Positions 8,975-18,303 of a stretch of DNA of 64,000 bases are shown here, one piece after another. Location of the stretch: contig JAJFHC010000161.1 of NCBI GenBank assembly GCA_021775835.1, positions 1 to 64,000 on the forward strand. The letters run 5' to 3'. This stretch comes from Hyphomicrobiales bacterium (GTDB taxonomy: Bacteria; Pseudomonadota; Alphaproteobacteria; Rhizobiales; JAJFHC01). Made by a program: the position numbers and the translations under genes. The notes beneath the pieces were generated by a model. It saw nothing but the letters and a program-made list of their open reading frames with translations, ran no database searches and was not told where the DNA came from. Positions within the stretch are counted from its first letter, which is position 1; each line of letters opens with the position of its first letter.

Positions 8975-10138
8975 ATGTGCGAATCGCAGGATATCAACAA
9001 CTGGATGATGGCTGAAGGCCGGTTGCTTGGCGACGGCGTTGCCATCGTCGAAGCCTATGCCACACGCCTGGTCGGGGCAGGGGTGCCGCTGGCACGCGCG
9101 AACATTGCCCAGCGCATGGCCAACCCGTTGCTTGCTGCCTGGGGCGTGGTCTGGACCCCGGACAAGACAACCCAGTATGACGTCGCGCATACCATGCTGG
9201 AGACTGCATCGTATGTGGGTGGACCGTTTGAGTATTTGCGGAACAGACAGGAGCCTCTGCGCAAGAGCCTCTTGGGGCTAGACCGCGAGACCGACCACAG
9301 CGCCTACCTCGAACTGGCCGACGCCGGCGGCACGGACTTCTATGCCAACATTCTGGAATACGGCGATCAATCCAAACAGGGCTGCACGTATGTCAGCAAT
9401 CACCCCGAGGGTTTTTCCGACCGCCACATCGAGTTGATCCAGAACACACGCCACGGTCTGGCCGCCGCCCTTGAACCGATCGCCATGCGCAAATCTTCCG
9501 AAAGCCTTCTGCACACCTACCTCGGCGACGGGCCGGCACGGGCCGTATGTAATGGCACGATCCGGAGAGGCGGGCATACAGCCCTTGAAGCGGTGGTCAT
9601 GATCACCGACCTGCGCGGCTTCACCCACAAGTCCGAAACCTGGGGCGCCACCAGGTTGCTGGCGGCTCTCGACGGGTATTTCGATGCGGTGGTCACGGCA
9701 GTCGAGGCCAACCACGGGGATGTGTTGAAATTTATGGGCGACGGGATCCTGTCGATCTTTCCGGTCGACGATAAAAGCTCAAGCACGCAGAGGTGCAACA
9801 ATGCCATCGATGCCGCGCGGACGGCATTTGCCGCGATGAACGACCTCAACAAGATCCGTGACGGGGACGGCGAAGAGCCCTTGTCGATGGGCGTTGGCGT
9901 TAACCGCGGACCCGTGACCTACGGCAACATCGGAAGTCCGGGCCGGCTGGACTTCACCGTACTCGGACCGGCCGTGAATGTGGCAAGCCGGGTTCAGGAT
10001 CTATGCAAGTCAGTGGGAGAACCGGCACTGGCGACGGCCTCGGTCGTCTCGTGCTGCACAGGCGGCTTCCAATCGAAGGGCAATCATGCTGTTCGCGGCG
10101 TTGCGGAACCCGTCGAAGTCTTTGCATTGAACATTTAG
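8975..10138 (+). CDS. Class III adenylate/guanylate cyclase with N-terminal sensor region
   Basis: 387 residues. Residues about 1-190 form an uncharacterised sensor-like region; residues about 205-385 are a class III nucleotide cyclase domain. Both metal-binding Asp positions are visible, in MITDLRGFT and FMGDGILSIF. The later stretch RLDFTVLGPAVNVASRV has GP where most cyclases have GD; this variant is one I associate with rhizobial-type cyclases, so activity is still likely. Product is probably cAMP. No membrane segment is evident. It is flanked by the coiled-coil gene upstream and the MarR-EmrAB operon downstream, with no obvious operon partner. Confidence 0.8.
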   Translation: MCESQDINNWMMAEGRLLGDGVAIVEAYATRLVGAGVPLARANIAQRMANPLLAAWGVVWTPDKTTQYDVAHTMLETASYVGGPFEYLRNRQEPLRKSLLGLDRETDHSAYLELADAGGTDFYANILEYGDQSKQGCTYVSNHPEGFSDRHIELIQNTRHGLAAALEPIAMRKSSESLLHTYLGDGPARAVCNGTIRRGGHTALEAVVMITDLRGFTHKSETWGATRLLAALDGYFDAVVTAVEANHGDVLKFMGDGILSIFPVDDKSSSTQRCNNAIDAARTAFAAMNDLNKIRDGDGEEPLSMGVGVNRGPVTYGNIGSPGRLDFTVLGPAVNVASRVQDLCKSVGEPALATASVVSCCTGGFQSKGNHAVRGVAEPVEVFALNI

Positions 10139-10238
10139 CGTTGGAATTCCAAGACGGCTATCTTGCGTGAAATGAGAATCGTCTGTCGGATTGAGTTTCC
10201 GACTGTCAGGATATGAATCTTCCCCACACCGTAACATG

Positions 10239-10275
10239 GTTGCCTAGGCAACTATAATTTCGTAACCTAGGCAAC
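10239..10275. promoter_or_regulatory. Twin palindromic MarR-type operators around a TATAAT box
   Basis: GTTGCCTAGGCAAC (10239-10252) is a perfect 14-bp palindrome; GTAACCTAGGCAAC (10262-10275) is the same with two changes. Between them lies TATAAT (10253-10258), a consensus -10 element. The site is 35 bp before the MarR gene. This is the expected layout for autorepression of the MarR-EmrA-EmrB operon by occlusion of RNA polymerase. Binding is inferred. Confidence 0.6.
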
Positions 10276-10309
10276 TATCCAAACATTTGTGGCGTTGCCG
10301 GGGTCCCCG

Positions 10310-10786
10310 ATGGATGAAGATTTCGACACCAATATCGGCTTTTTGCTGCATGACGTGGCAAGGCTCATGCGCACGATTTATGACCGTCGCATGGCACCGC
10401 TTGGGCTGACACGGTCGCAATGGTGGGTTCTCAATCATCTCTATTTCCACCAGGGCATCAGCCAGTCCGAACTGGCCGCCATCCTGGAGATTGAAAAGGC
10501 GTCCCTTGGCCGTCTGCTCGACCGGATGGAAACCAAGGGCTGGATCAGGCGGCGTCAAAGCCAGCAGGACAAGCGCACGCGACACATTTATCTGACCAGG
10601 AAATTCCAGCCGACCCTTCAGGTGATGCGCGACCTGGCGGCCGTCACCCGTGACGAGGCAATGCGCAGCCTCAGTCTGGCCGAACGCGACGTCCTCCGGG
10701 ACATGCTGAAACGCATGCGTGACGATCTGTCGGACATGACAAGCAGCCCTTCAACCGCGAATGCGCCAGGGGGGGAAAAGGCATGA
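10310..10786 (+). CDS. MarR family transcriptional regulator
   Basis: 158 residues if the ATG at 10310 is used; a GTG at 10289 would add seven. Winged helix-turn-helix: LGLTRSQWWVLNHL, GISQSELAAILEIEKASLGRLLDRMETKGWIRRRQSQQDKRTRHIYLT is the textbook MarR recognition helix and wing, and dimerising helices lie at both ends. Its stop overlaps the start of the HlyD gene by 4 bp (ATGA), so the three genes are one operon. It probably represses the operon through the two palindromes just upstream and releases on binding an efflux substrate. Confidence 0.9.
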   Translation: MDEDFDTNIGFLLHDVARLMRTIYDRRMAPLGLTRSQWWVLNHLYFHQGISQSELAAILEIEKASLGRLLDRMETKGWIRRRQSQQDKRTRHIYLTRKFQPTLQVMRDLAAVTRDEAMRSLSLAERDVLRDMLKRMRDDLSDMTSSPSTANAPGGEKA

Positions 10787-11961
10787 CAAAGGACACCGCC
10801 CTCGAAGAATCCCAGGCCGCCCCGTCGGGCGTTGCGGCAAAAACCGTGCCGTTGTCCCTGCCTTCAGAGCGCAAGGGCCGGACCATCCTGCGCACAGTGT
10901 TGATGCTGGTCGTGCCGGTGATTTTCATATTGACCGGCGTTACGCTCTACTACGCGGGGGGACGGTACGTGACGTCCGACAACGCCTACGTGAAAGCCCC
11001 GATCACGTCCATTGTTTCCCAGACCTCCGGCCGGGTGGCGCAGGTTCTGGTCCACGAAAACCAGGTTGTCGAGGCCGGCCACAGGATGTTGCAGCTCGAG
11101 ACCCGTGAATTCGAACTGGCCGTCAAGGAGGCCGAGGCCAATCTCGCCGACGTGGTCCAGGAGCTGGAAAACCGCCGCGCCGAGTTGCGCCGGGCAGGCG
11201 TCGACATCAAGCGGCATCAGGAACGCCGCCGTTACATGGCAAGCGTCTACAAGCGTCGGCAGATGATGGCCTCCCAAGGCATTGAACTGGGAACCAAACT
11301 CGACGAGGCCCAGCATCTTTTCCGCACCGCCGACAGTGAACTGGTGGCGTCCAGGGAGCGTGAAAACGGTATACTGGCGTCGCTGGGCGGCGATCCAAAG
11401 GCGACCGTGGAGTCTCACCCGAAATATGTCGCCGCCGCCGCGCGCCTGGATCGGGCACGGCTTGATCTGGATCGCTCGGTCCTGATCGCGCCAACCGGTG
11501 GCATTGTTGTCAAGATGACACTGGAACCCGGTGAATATATCGAGAGCGGCGCGTCGTTGTTCGCCATTGTGCAGACCGATGCTCCCTGGGTCGAGGCCAA
11601 CCTGAAGGAAACTGAACTCACGCATATTCGACCCGGGCAGTCCGCAACGTTTGTCGCTGAGGCTTATCCGGATGTGCAATGGACCGGCAAAGTCGTCGGC
11701 ATCAGCCCGGCCACGGGTGCGGAATTTGCGGTTCTGCCGCCGCAGAACGCATCCGGGAACTGGGTCAAGGTGGTTCAGCGTCTGCCCGTTCGTCTGTCGC
11801 TGGACAAGACCGGTGCTTCAAATAACCCCGCCCTCCGCGTCGGCATGTCGGTCCAGGTCAGCATCGATACCGGTCATCAGCGCAAAGCGCCGCCAATCAT
11901 TTCGAGTGTTCTTGCCGCCACACGCAGCATCGCCGGGTCGCCAGACCGCGCCAAACCGTAA
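10783..11961 (+). CDS. EmrA-like membrane fusion protein (HlyD family)
   Basis: 392 residues. One N-terminal membrane anchor at about residues 42-64 (VLMLVVPVIFILTGVTLYY), then the periplasmic adaptor: a lipoyl-like half (SDNAYVKAPITSIVSQTSGRV, the classic EmrA opening), a coiled-coil hairpin around residues 115-220, the second lipoyl half (VLIAPTGGIVVKMTLEPGEYIESG) and a beta-barrel domain. It links the EmrB-like pump to an outer-membrane channel, not encoded here. The stop codon is immediately followed by the ATG of the pump gene. Confidence 0.92.
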   Translation: MTKDTALEESQAAPSGVAAKTVPLSLPSERKGRTILRTVLMLVVPVIFILTGVTLYYAGGRYVTSDNAYVKAPITSIVSQTSGRVAQVLVHENQVVEAGHRMLQLETREFELAVKEAEANLADVVQELENRRAELRRAGVDIKRHQERRRYMASVYKRRQMMASQGIELGTKLDEAQHLFRTADSELVASRERENGILASLGGDPKATVESHPKYVAAAARLDRARLDLDRSVLIAPTGGIVVKMTLEPGEYIESGASLFAIVQTDAPWVEANLKETELTHIRPGQSATFVAEAYPDVQWTGKVVGISPATGAEFAVLPPQNASGNWVKVVQRLPVRLSLDKTGASNNPALRVGMSVQVSIDTGHQRKAPPIISSVLAATRSIAGSPDRAKP

Positions 11962-13479
11962 ATGAGCATCACCGTCGGGACGCTGGCCGAGGCGCAGGCA
12001 TCGCGACAGAAGTGGCTGGTGCTGGTCACGGCGACGTTCGTCACCATGCTGTACGCGATGGCGGTGACCATCGCGTCGATTGCCTTGCCCGACATGCGCG
12101 GTGCGATGGCAGCCACGCAAGACCAGATCACCTGGACGATCACCGGCAACCTTGTGGCCACCGCTGTTGCGACGCCACTCGCGGGTTGGCTCGCAGGACG
12201 GCTTCAGTCCCGGCTGATCCTGATTGTCAGTGTTCTGGGCTTTGTCGCCACAACGGTGTTGTGCGGCATGTCGCAGTCGCTCGAACAGATCGTTCTTGCC
12301 CGCATTGCCCAGGGACTTTTCGGTGCGCCACTGGTGCCGATCTCCCAATCCCTGGTGCTTGCGGCATTCCCCGAGCGCCAACGGTCCATGGCCATGGCGG
12401 CCTGGGGGATGGGCGTCATCATGGGCCCGATCCTGGCGCCGACGCTGGGCGGGTATTTCGGCGAGCATTTCGGCTGGCGCTGGGTCTTCTTTATCATGGT
12501 GCCGTTTGGCGTCCTGGCATTGGGTGCGGTCGCCGCCTTCATCCCCAGGAAACAACCGGAAGGCGGGCGGCCGCTTGACTGGATCGGCTTTCTGGCCCTG
12601 TCGGCGGGAGTGGCCGCACTGCAGTTGCTGTTTGACCGTGGCGAGCGTAACGGCTGGTTCGATAGCATGGAGACGATTGTTGAAGCCTGTGTCGTGGTGC
12701 TCGGCTTCTATCTTTTCATTGTCCACAGCCTGACCGGAAAACGGCCGTTCCTCGACTTGCGGATTTTGCGCGACAGAAATTATTCGGTCGGCTTGTTGCT
12801 GGTCTTCGCCTTCGGCATGTTGAACTTTGTGCCCATGGTTCTGTTTCCGCCGTTGTTGCAGGAGCTTCGAGGGTACCCGCAGTCGGTGATCGGACTGCTG
12901 ATGGGCGCGCGCGGGGTGGGGACCTTCGTCGGCTTCACGCTCATGGCTTTCGCCGGACGGGTCGATCCGCGTATTCCGATGTCGATGGGGTTCCTCCTGC
13001 AGGCCTATGCCGGCTGGGAGATGGCCCAGTTCGACATCAACCTGACAACGCACGATGTGGCCTGGACGAGTGCGGTACAGGGGTTGGGTGTTGGCCTTGC
13101 CTGGGTGCCCGTCAGTGTGGTGACATTCTCGACACTCAAGCCGGTTCACATCCCCGAGGCCACGGCAATTTTCCAGTTGCTGCGCAACGTCGCCTCGAGT
13201 GCGTTCATATCCATATCCGTTGCCGTCGTCATTCACACAAGCAAAATCAATCATGCCGATGTGGCCAGCGGACTTTCGGTCTGGGCAGATGGATTGCGTT
13301 TCCTGTCCGCCACAAGAGTGTGGGACGTCACCACGACATCAGGATTGGCGGGCCTCGAGACCGAGCTGCAGAAACAGAGCCTGATGATCGGCTACCTCAA
13401 TGCATTCCAGCTGTTTGCCTGGATATCGCTCGCCGCCATACCTCTTGTCCTGCTGGTCAAGCCGGTGAAGAGGCATTGA
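11962..13479 (+). CDS. EmrB/QacA-type (DHA2) MFS drug transporter
   Basis: 505 residues and about 14 hydrophobic segments, the DHA2 topology. Seen: LYAMAVTIASIALPDMRGAM and the loop GWLAGRLQSRLI in the place of motif A, plus the GMGVIMGPILAPTLGGYF antiporter motif C in helix 5. With the HlyD and MarR genes it forms a proton-driven drug or organic-acid efflux operon. Substrate unknown. The gene ends 8 bp before a strong hairpin that separates it from the convergent chemoreceptor gene. Confidence 0.92.
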   Translation: MSITVGTLAEAQASRQKWLVLVTATFVTMLYAMAVTIASIALPDMRGAMAATQDQITWTITGNLVATAVATPLAGWLAGRLQSRLILIVSVLGFVATTVLCGMSQSLEQIVLARIAQGLFGAPLVPISQSLVLAAFPERQRSMAMAAWGMGVIMGPILAPTLGGYFGEHFGWRWVFFIMVPFGVLALGAVAAFIPRKQPEGGRPLDWIGFLALSAGVAALQLLFDRGERNGWFDSMETIVEACVVVLGFYLFIVHSLTGKRPFLDLRILRDRNYSVGLLLVFAFGMLNFVPMVLFPPLLQELRGYPQSVIGLLMGARGVGTFVGFTLMAFAGRVDPRIPMSMGFLLQAYAGWEMAQFDINLTTHDVAWTSAVQGLGVGLAWVPVSVVTFSTLKPVHIPEATAIFQLLRNVASSAFISISVAVVIHTSKINHADVASGLSVWADGLRFLSATRVWDVTTTSGLAGLETELQKQSLMIGYLNAFQLFAWISLAAIPLVLLVKPVKRH

Positions 13480-13486
13480 TGCTCTC

Positions 13487-13514
13487 GGGGTAACGGTGAT
13501 TACACTGTTACCCC
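13487..13514. terminator. Hairpin between convergent emrB-like and chemoreceptor genes
   Basis: GGGGTAACGGTG-ATTA-CACTGTTACCCC forms a 12-bp stem with one G-U pair and a 4-base loop. There is no T run on either side, so it may be a bidirectional transcript-end stabiliser or a Rho-assisted terminator rather than an intrinsic one. Confidence 0.5.
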
Positions 13515-13564
13515 TGGTTGCCGTAGTTGTTCAGGGCATGGCCCCTGGATTCAGCCAGTTGTCT

Positions 13565-15619
13565 TCAGGCCGAGCGAACCTGAGCGACAAATCTCTCGAC
13601 TTCCGTTTTCAAGTGTATGGACTGATCGCTGAGTTCGTTTGCCTTGGCACTGACTTCTCCTGATGCGGCGCCGGCCTCCTGAGAGGCTTCCGTGACGGTG
13701 ACGATGTTCTCCGTAACGCTGGCTGTTCCGGTTGCCGCTTCCTGGACGCTGCGTGCAATTTCCTGGGTAACCGCACCTTGCTCTTCCATCGCGGTTGCGA
13801 TTGCCGTGGACGCTTCGTCGACCTGCCCGATTATCATGCTGATGGCTTCCATGGAAGACGCCGCGTTTTTGGTGGCGTCCTGGATTTCCTGGATCTGCTG
13901 GCTGATCTCTTCGGTTGCGCTGCCGGTCTGGCTGGCCAGATCCTTGACTTCGCTTGCCACCACTGCAAACCCCTTGCCCATTTCACCAGCGCGTGCCGCT
14001 TCAATCGTAGCGTTGAGAGCCAGCAGATTTGTTTGCGCGGCGATATCGGAAATCATGCCGACAACGGCACCTATTTTGTCCGCCGTGACAGCCAGATCGC
14101 CCATTTGCTCACCGGTTCGGTTGGCTTCTTCGACAGCCTGCCTGGAGGCTTGGGCTGCTTCAACCACGCGCTGGTTGATCTCGCCGATGGACGCTGACAG
14201 TTCCTCGGTGGCAACCGCCACAGTCTGGACATTGGTTGCGGCCTCTTCCGATGCTGCAGAAACGGTCATGGCCTGATTGCTGGTCTGCTCTGAGATGCCC
14301 GCCATTGCCTGAGCAGTCGTCTGCAACTCCGTTGAGGCGCCTGCTACGGTTTCGACGATACCGCCGACAGATGCGTCGAAATCATCGGCCATCTTCGTCA
14401 TCGTGGCCTTCTTTTCCGCTTCGATCCGCTGTTCGGTCTCTTCCTGCTGACGTTCGAGAGCCACTCTTTCCAGTGCATTGTCCTTGAACACGTGCACAGA
14501 CTTGACCATCTCACCGATCTCATTTGAGCGTGCTGGCGGTAGTTCGACGTCGAGATCGCCTTCCGCCAGGCGTGTCATCGCGGTGATGATCTGCTGGAAG
14601 GTCACGTTGATGTTTCTGATAATGAAGAAGCAGAGCACGAACACCACCAGGAGCGACGCCAGGATTTCTGCAATTGCGGTCCACTCGGCAGTAATCGCAG
14701 AGGCTTCATACGCAGCAAGTTTTGCAATCAGGTCTGAGCTGAGTGAGTCTTCGATTTGTTTCAGTCCATTGATCTTCTTTGTGATCGTGTCGAACCATAG
14801 TTTACCTGTGACGCCCTGGAACTCGCCCCACATGCCGCTCGCAATGGCAATGTCTCGCATGCGCTGGACCTCTTTGGCCGCCGCACCAGACAGGACACCA
14901 TCGAAGGTTGCCTTCTGCTTGTCGGTGGCATAATTGAGGAACATCGTGTTGTAGGTGTTCTGGGCCGAGATCAACTGCTTGAATTTATCCATTGCCTGCG
15001 GGGAGAATTTGCCTGCCGCAAAACCGTTGGCACCGACGGCGCGCTCGATGCCGGCCCGTTCCTTGCCCTGAAGAAAGTTTGCATAACCGACAATGCGCAG
15101 AACAATCGTTGGGTCCTGCGATAGTGTGGCCATGGATTCGATGAGTTTGAGATTCTGGCCGTTGAGACTGGTGTAAAATCCAATCGCATCTTTGCCAGAA
15201 ATCGACAATGCATCGACCTTACCGCGAATGCCATCCAGCTTTCCCAAAGTTGTCATCACGCTCCGGAAAGCCTCGTCGAAGTCTGCGCCATAGTCAGCCG
15301 CATTGAAGCCCGTCACGAACGCGCTAAGTTCATCGCGTTTTTTGTTGGTTGCATCACGCTGCGTGGCCAGTTCAGAGGCGAACTTTTCGCCTTTGCTGCC
15401 AACGAAAACCGCAGTCGCCCCGCGCTCCTTCTGTTGTTCGTGGACTAAGTTACTCATTTTGACGGCGAGGGTGGTCAGCGTCGACAGTGTTGCGGCCTCT
15501 TGCGTCCTTTCGAATTCCCTGAGGACGATCTGTGACGCAAAAAATACAGTCGTTAGGATCGGGATACACGCCACGATCAGAATCCACCGGGAGATCTTCA
15601 TGTTCAGAAGAAAGTTCAT
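13565..15619 (-). CDS. Methyl-accepting chemotaxis protein with NIT-type sensor domain
   Basis: 684 residues. The ATG at 15619 is chosen because GGAGG precedes it and it enters helix 1 ([21 protein letters not shown]). A long periplasmic helical domain follows; [19 protein letters not shown] matches the opening of nitrate/nitrite-sensing (NIT) domains. A second membrane helix lies at about residues 310-335 ([18 protein letters not shown]), then HAMP, then the cytoplasmic signalling domain with the hairpin tip [31 protein letters not shown]. It signals to CheA/CheW. A near-consensus CtrA site lies about 90 bp upstream. Confidence 0.92.
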   Translation of the reverse strand: MNFLLNMKISRWILIVACIPILTTVFFASQIVLREFERTQEAATLSTLTTLAVKMSNLVHEQQKERGATAVFVGSKGEKFASELATQRDATNKKRDELSAFVTGFNAADYGADFDEAFRSVMTTLGKLDGIRGKVDALSISGKDAIGFYTSLNGQNLKLIESMATLSQDPTIVLRIVGYANFLQGKERAGIERAVGANGFAAGKFSPQAMDKFKQLISAQNTYNTMFLNYATDKQKATFDGVLSGAAAKEVQRMRDIAIASGMWGEFQGVTGKLWFDTITKKINGLKQIEDSLSSDLIAKLAAYEASAITAEWTAIAEILASLLVVFVLCFFIIRNINVTFQQIITAMTRLAEGDLDVELPPARSNEIGEMVKSVHVFKDNALERVALERQQEETEQRIEAEKKATMTKMADDFDASVGGIVETVAGASTELQTTAQAMAGISEQTSNQAMTVSAASEEAATNVQTVAVATEELSASIGEINQRVVEAAQASRQAVEEANRTGEQMGDLAVTADKIGAVVGMISDIAAQTNLLALNATIEAARAGEMGKGFAVVASEVKDLASQTGSATEEISQQIQEIQDATKNAASSMEAISMIIGQVDEASTAIATAMEEQGAVTQEIARSVQEAATGTASVTENIVTVTEASQEAGAASGEVSAKANELSDQSIHLKTEVERFVAQVRSA

Positions 15620-15708
15620 TTTGGCCCTCCAGCCGTATAGTGCCCAACAACGCAAAACCGCCGGCCAAAACCAGGCCGCATTTTCGGTGAGAAGTACCGG
15701 GTATCATG

Positions 15709-15724
15709 GTAAATGGAGGGTTAA
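15709..15724 (-). promoter_or_regulatory. Near-consensus CtrA-type site upstream of the chemoreceptor
   Basis: Read on the minus strand the sequence is TTAACCCTCCATTTAC, i.e. TTAA-N7-TTTAC, one mismatch from the CtrA consensus TTAA-N7-TTAAC. It is about 90 bp before the chemoreceptor start. Chemotaxis genes are common CtrA targets in this class. Confidence 0.35.
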
Positions 15725-15772
15725 GGGCTGAACGAGGATGTGGTGCCTGACGGATAGGATTGGAACACACGA

Positions 15773-16129
15773 ATGGACGGACTGGAACCTCAAGCCCTAA
15801 GCTCGGGAAGGATTGGCGCGCGCCTTTTGCTGTTGTCCCCACTGGACAACACTCTCGTGGCGACAGGAGATATCGGAGCCGGAGAAACCGTCGATATTGA
15901 CGGTGGGGTTTTCACGACGTCCACGCAGATAAGCCGTGGTCACAAAGTTGCCCGCCGGGAAATCGCTGTGGGAGACAAGATCTACAAGTACGGCGCACCG
16001 ATCGGATCGGCGACCGCCGGCATCGCGCCCGGTGAACACGTCCACACCCACAACATCAAGTCCGACTACACACCCACATACACGCTGGAGGCCGCCCGCG
16101 CCGAACACGAGCGGGAAGGAACAAAGTAA
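15773..16129 (+). CDS. UxaA-family dehydratase, small (SAF-domain) subunit
   Basis: 118 residues equal to the N-terminal SAF domain of altronate/galactarate-type dehydratases. Seen: LLLLSPLDNTLVATGDIGAGETV, KVARREIAVGDKIYKYGAPIGSATAGIAPGEHVHTHNIKSD. The stop overlaps the start of the next gene (TAATG), so the two are co-translated. In enterobacterial UxaA both parts are one chain; the split form occurs in catabolic two-subunit hydro-lyases. The sugar-acid or hydroxy-acid substrate is not evident. Confidence 0.85.
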   Translation: MDGLEPQALSSGRIGARLLLLSPLDNTLVATGDIGAGETVDIDGGVFTTSTQISRGHKVARREIAVGDKIYKYGAPIGSATAGIAPGEHVHTHNIKSDYTPTYTLEAARAEHEREGTK

Positions 16130-17316
16130 TGCGTGGTTTTCTCAGAAGCGACGGGCGCAAGGGTATCCGCAACATTATTGTCGTAGCCTATTTGGTCGAA
16201 TGCGCCCATCACGTGGCCCGCGAAATCACCATCCCGTTCCGCGACAGGGAAACCCACTTGATCGGGTTTCCAGGGTGCTATCCCAATGAATATGCGCAAG
16301 GCATCATGGAGCGCCTGTGCACTCATCCCAACGTGGGCGCCGTGTTGCTGGTGTCACTCGGTTGTGAGAGTTTCAACAAGTTCCAGTTGGAGAAAATTGT
16401 CCGTGACAGCGGCCGTCCGGTCGAAACCATCACCATCCAGCACAGGGGCGGTACGCGCGGTTCGATAGAACTGGGCCGGAACTGGGTCGAAAGCCAACTC
16501 GGCGCACTTTCCGCCATGCCGACGGTGCCCTTGTCCCGCGACGAACTTGTCATCGGCACGATCTGTGGCGGTTCCGATGGCACAAGCGGGCTGACGGGAA
16601 ATCCGGCAGTGGGCCGTGCATTCGACCGGCTTGTCGCCGATGGCGCCGCGTGTATTTTCGAGGAAACCGGAGAACTCATAGGCTGCGAGGAAATCATGGC
16701 CGACCGTGCGTCGACACCCGAACTGGCGGATGAGTTGCGGGCGGCGGTCCACAAGGCTGCACGTTATTACGACACCCTCGGGTTTGGCAGCTTCGCCGCC
16801 GGCAATGCCGATGGCGGCCTGTCGACAATCGAAGAGAAGTCCATGGGCGCCTACGCCAAGTCAGGCGCCTCGGAGATCGCCGGCCTGATCAAGCCCGGCG
16901 ACATACCGCCCAGGGGCGGACTCTATCTGATGGACGTTGTGCCGGACGGTGAGGTGCGTTTTGGATTTCCCAACATCGCCGACAATGCCGAAATCGTCGA
17001 GATGATCGCATCGGGGTGTCACATGACCCTGTTCGTCACCGGCCGCGGGTCCGTGGTCGGCTCCGCGATCTCGCCGGTCATCAAAGTCTGTGCAAACCCA
17101 GACGCCTATCGCCGTCTCGCCGAGGACATGGACATAGACGCAGGACGCATTCTGGAAGGTGAGGGCGATCTCGACCAGGTGGGGGCTGAAATCGTTGATC
17201 TCGTCGACGCGGTCGCCGGCGGCGCCCAGACCAAGTCCGAAGCACTCGGGCACATGGAATTCATTCTCACCTACAAGTCTTTCGAACCAATCGGCCCATC
17301 CTGTTTGCCTGGTTAG
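16129..17316 (+). CDS. UxaA-family dehydratase, large subunit
   Basis: 395 residues matching the C-terminal catalytic part of altronate dehydratase. Seen: GYRRSDGR-like opening (MRGFLRSDGRKGIRN), GCYPNEYAQ, LLVSLGCESF, GTICGGSDGTSGLTGNPAVGRA, IFEETGELIGCEEIM, and the C-terminal GRGSVVGSAISPVIKVCANP. The Cys residues fit an iron-dependent lyase. It overlaps the small-subunit stop by one base and overlaps the convergent PhyH gene by 4 bp. Acts with its neighbour on an unknown hydroxy-acid. Confidence 0.88.
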   Translation: MRGFLRSDGRKGIRNIIVVAYLVECAHHVAREITIPFRDRETHLIGFPGCYPNEYAQGIMERLCTHPNVGAVLLVSLGCESFNKFQLEKIVRDSGRPVETITIQHRGGTRGSIELGRNWVESQLGALSAMPTVPLSRDELVIGTICGGSDGTSGLTGNPAVGRAFDRLVADGAACIFEETGELIGCEEIMADRASTPELADELRAAVHKAARYYDTLGFGSFAAGNADGGLSTIEEKSMGAYAKSGASEIAGLIKPGDIPPRGGLYLMDVVPDGEVRFGFPNIADNAEIVEMIASGCHMTLFVTGRGSVVGSAISPVIKVCANPDAYRRLAEDMDIDAGRILEGEGDLDQVGAEIVDLVDAVAGGAQTKSEALGHMEFILTYKSFEPIGPSCLPG

Positions 17317-18197
17317 GCAGCATTTACCTTTGTCGTTTCGTGTTTCGCCTGCTGGTCGAAGAACGAAGCGGTCGTCGGTTTCTGGGGCAGTTCGATCTGG
17401 TAGGGAACCGAGCGCACCATGTTGGTCTTCTCCCCGCGCACGACCAGGCCTTCGTATTCGGTCGGCATCGGGTTGGCCGAGTAAGGGATCGCGTCTTCCG
17501 CGGAATAGACACAGATGAAGAGCGTTCTGGACCCTTGTGAAAGGTTCGGTGCAGATCCGTGCAGCAGTCTCGTATGCATGAGGCAGACAGAGCCGGCAGA
17601 CCCCTTGCACAACACCGCCTTCGACTGGCAATCGTCTGCGATCTCGTCGGTGACCGACCCTGTGAACACACCATTGTGCCACAGGCCGTGCAGGTCGCCC
17701 TTGTGCGACCCCGGAACAACCTCCAGTGGTCCGTTTTCTTCCGTTACGTCATCGACCATGAGCAGGGCGGTCACAACATCGTCGTTGGAATGAGGCGTGA
17801 ACGGAAAATCCTGGTGCCACTTCACCGCGGTTCCGCCGCCGGGAAGTTTGGAATTGATTTTTGAATGATGAAATTTGACGTTTGGACCGATCAGGTCGGC
17901 CACACTATCCGTCATCCGGCTTGACGCCATGGTGGCGTAATAGGATTTCGACACCTCAACCGGCGCATTGACCCGTCGCAATCCAGGCTTTTCAGCGCTA
18001 TGCCCGGGTTCCAGGTCATAACGCGGACGCCCGTCCAAGGTATCGCCATAGGCCTGCCCGTGATGCCGGCTCTCCTCCACCCAGTTGGTGAAATCGGTCT
18101 GCAACGCTTTCAGGGTTTCCCCGTCAACGGCGTTTTCCACAACGAGAAACCCGTCGCGCCAGAATTGTTCCTGCTGTTCCTTGCTCAATGCAGCCAT
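17313..18197 (-). CDS. Phytanoyl-CoA dioxygenase family protein
   Basis: Fe(II)/2-oxoglutarate oxygenase of the PhyH family, 294 residues. The start at 18197 is backed by GGAGG eight bases away. The facial triad is visible: H-x-D in WHQDFPFTP and the distal His in RLLHGSAPN, followed by the 2-oxoglutarate-binding Arg in SQGSRTLF. Family members hydroxylate small molecules, CoA esters or osmolytes; the substrate is unknown. The divergent LysR gene at 18304 is the likely regulator. Confidence 0.88.
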   Translation of the reverse strand: MAALSKEQQEQFWRDGFLVVENAVDGETLKALQTDFTNWVEESRHHGQAYGDTLDGRPRYDLEPGHSAEKPGLRRVNAPVEVSKSYYATMASSRMTDSVADLIGPNVKFHHSKINSKLPGGGTAVKWHQDFPFTPHSNDDVVTALLMVDDVTEENGPLEVVPGSHKGDLHGLWHNGVFTGSVTDEIADDCQSKAVLCKGSAGSVCLMHTRLLHGSAPNLSQGSRTLFICVYSAEDAIPYSANPMPTEYEGLVVRGEKTNMVRSVPYQIELPQKPTTASFFDQQAKHETTKVNAA

Positions 18198-18303
18198 GAT
18201 GAATGTCCTCCCGATAGGATGCCTGCGACGCCATTGATGTCTTGATAGCGGATCCGTGTTATCGTGAAAATCTGTTTTATATGATCTTTGAGATAAGAAA
18301 ACT

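Noticed and set aside
11818..13254. A 478-codon open frame opposite the EmrB-like gene
   Set aside because: Low-complexity, His/Arg/Asp-rich translation with no fold; the sense frame is a full DHA2 transporter.
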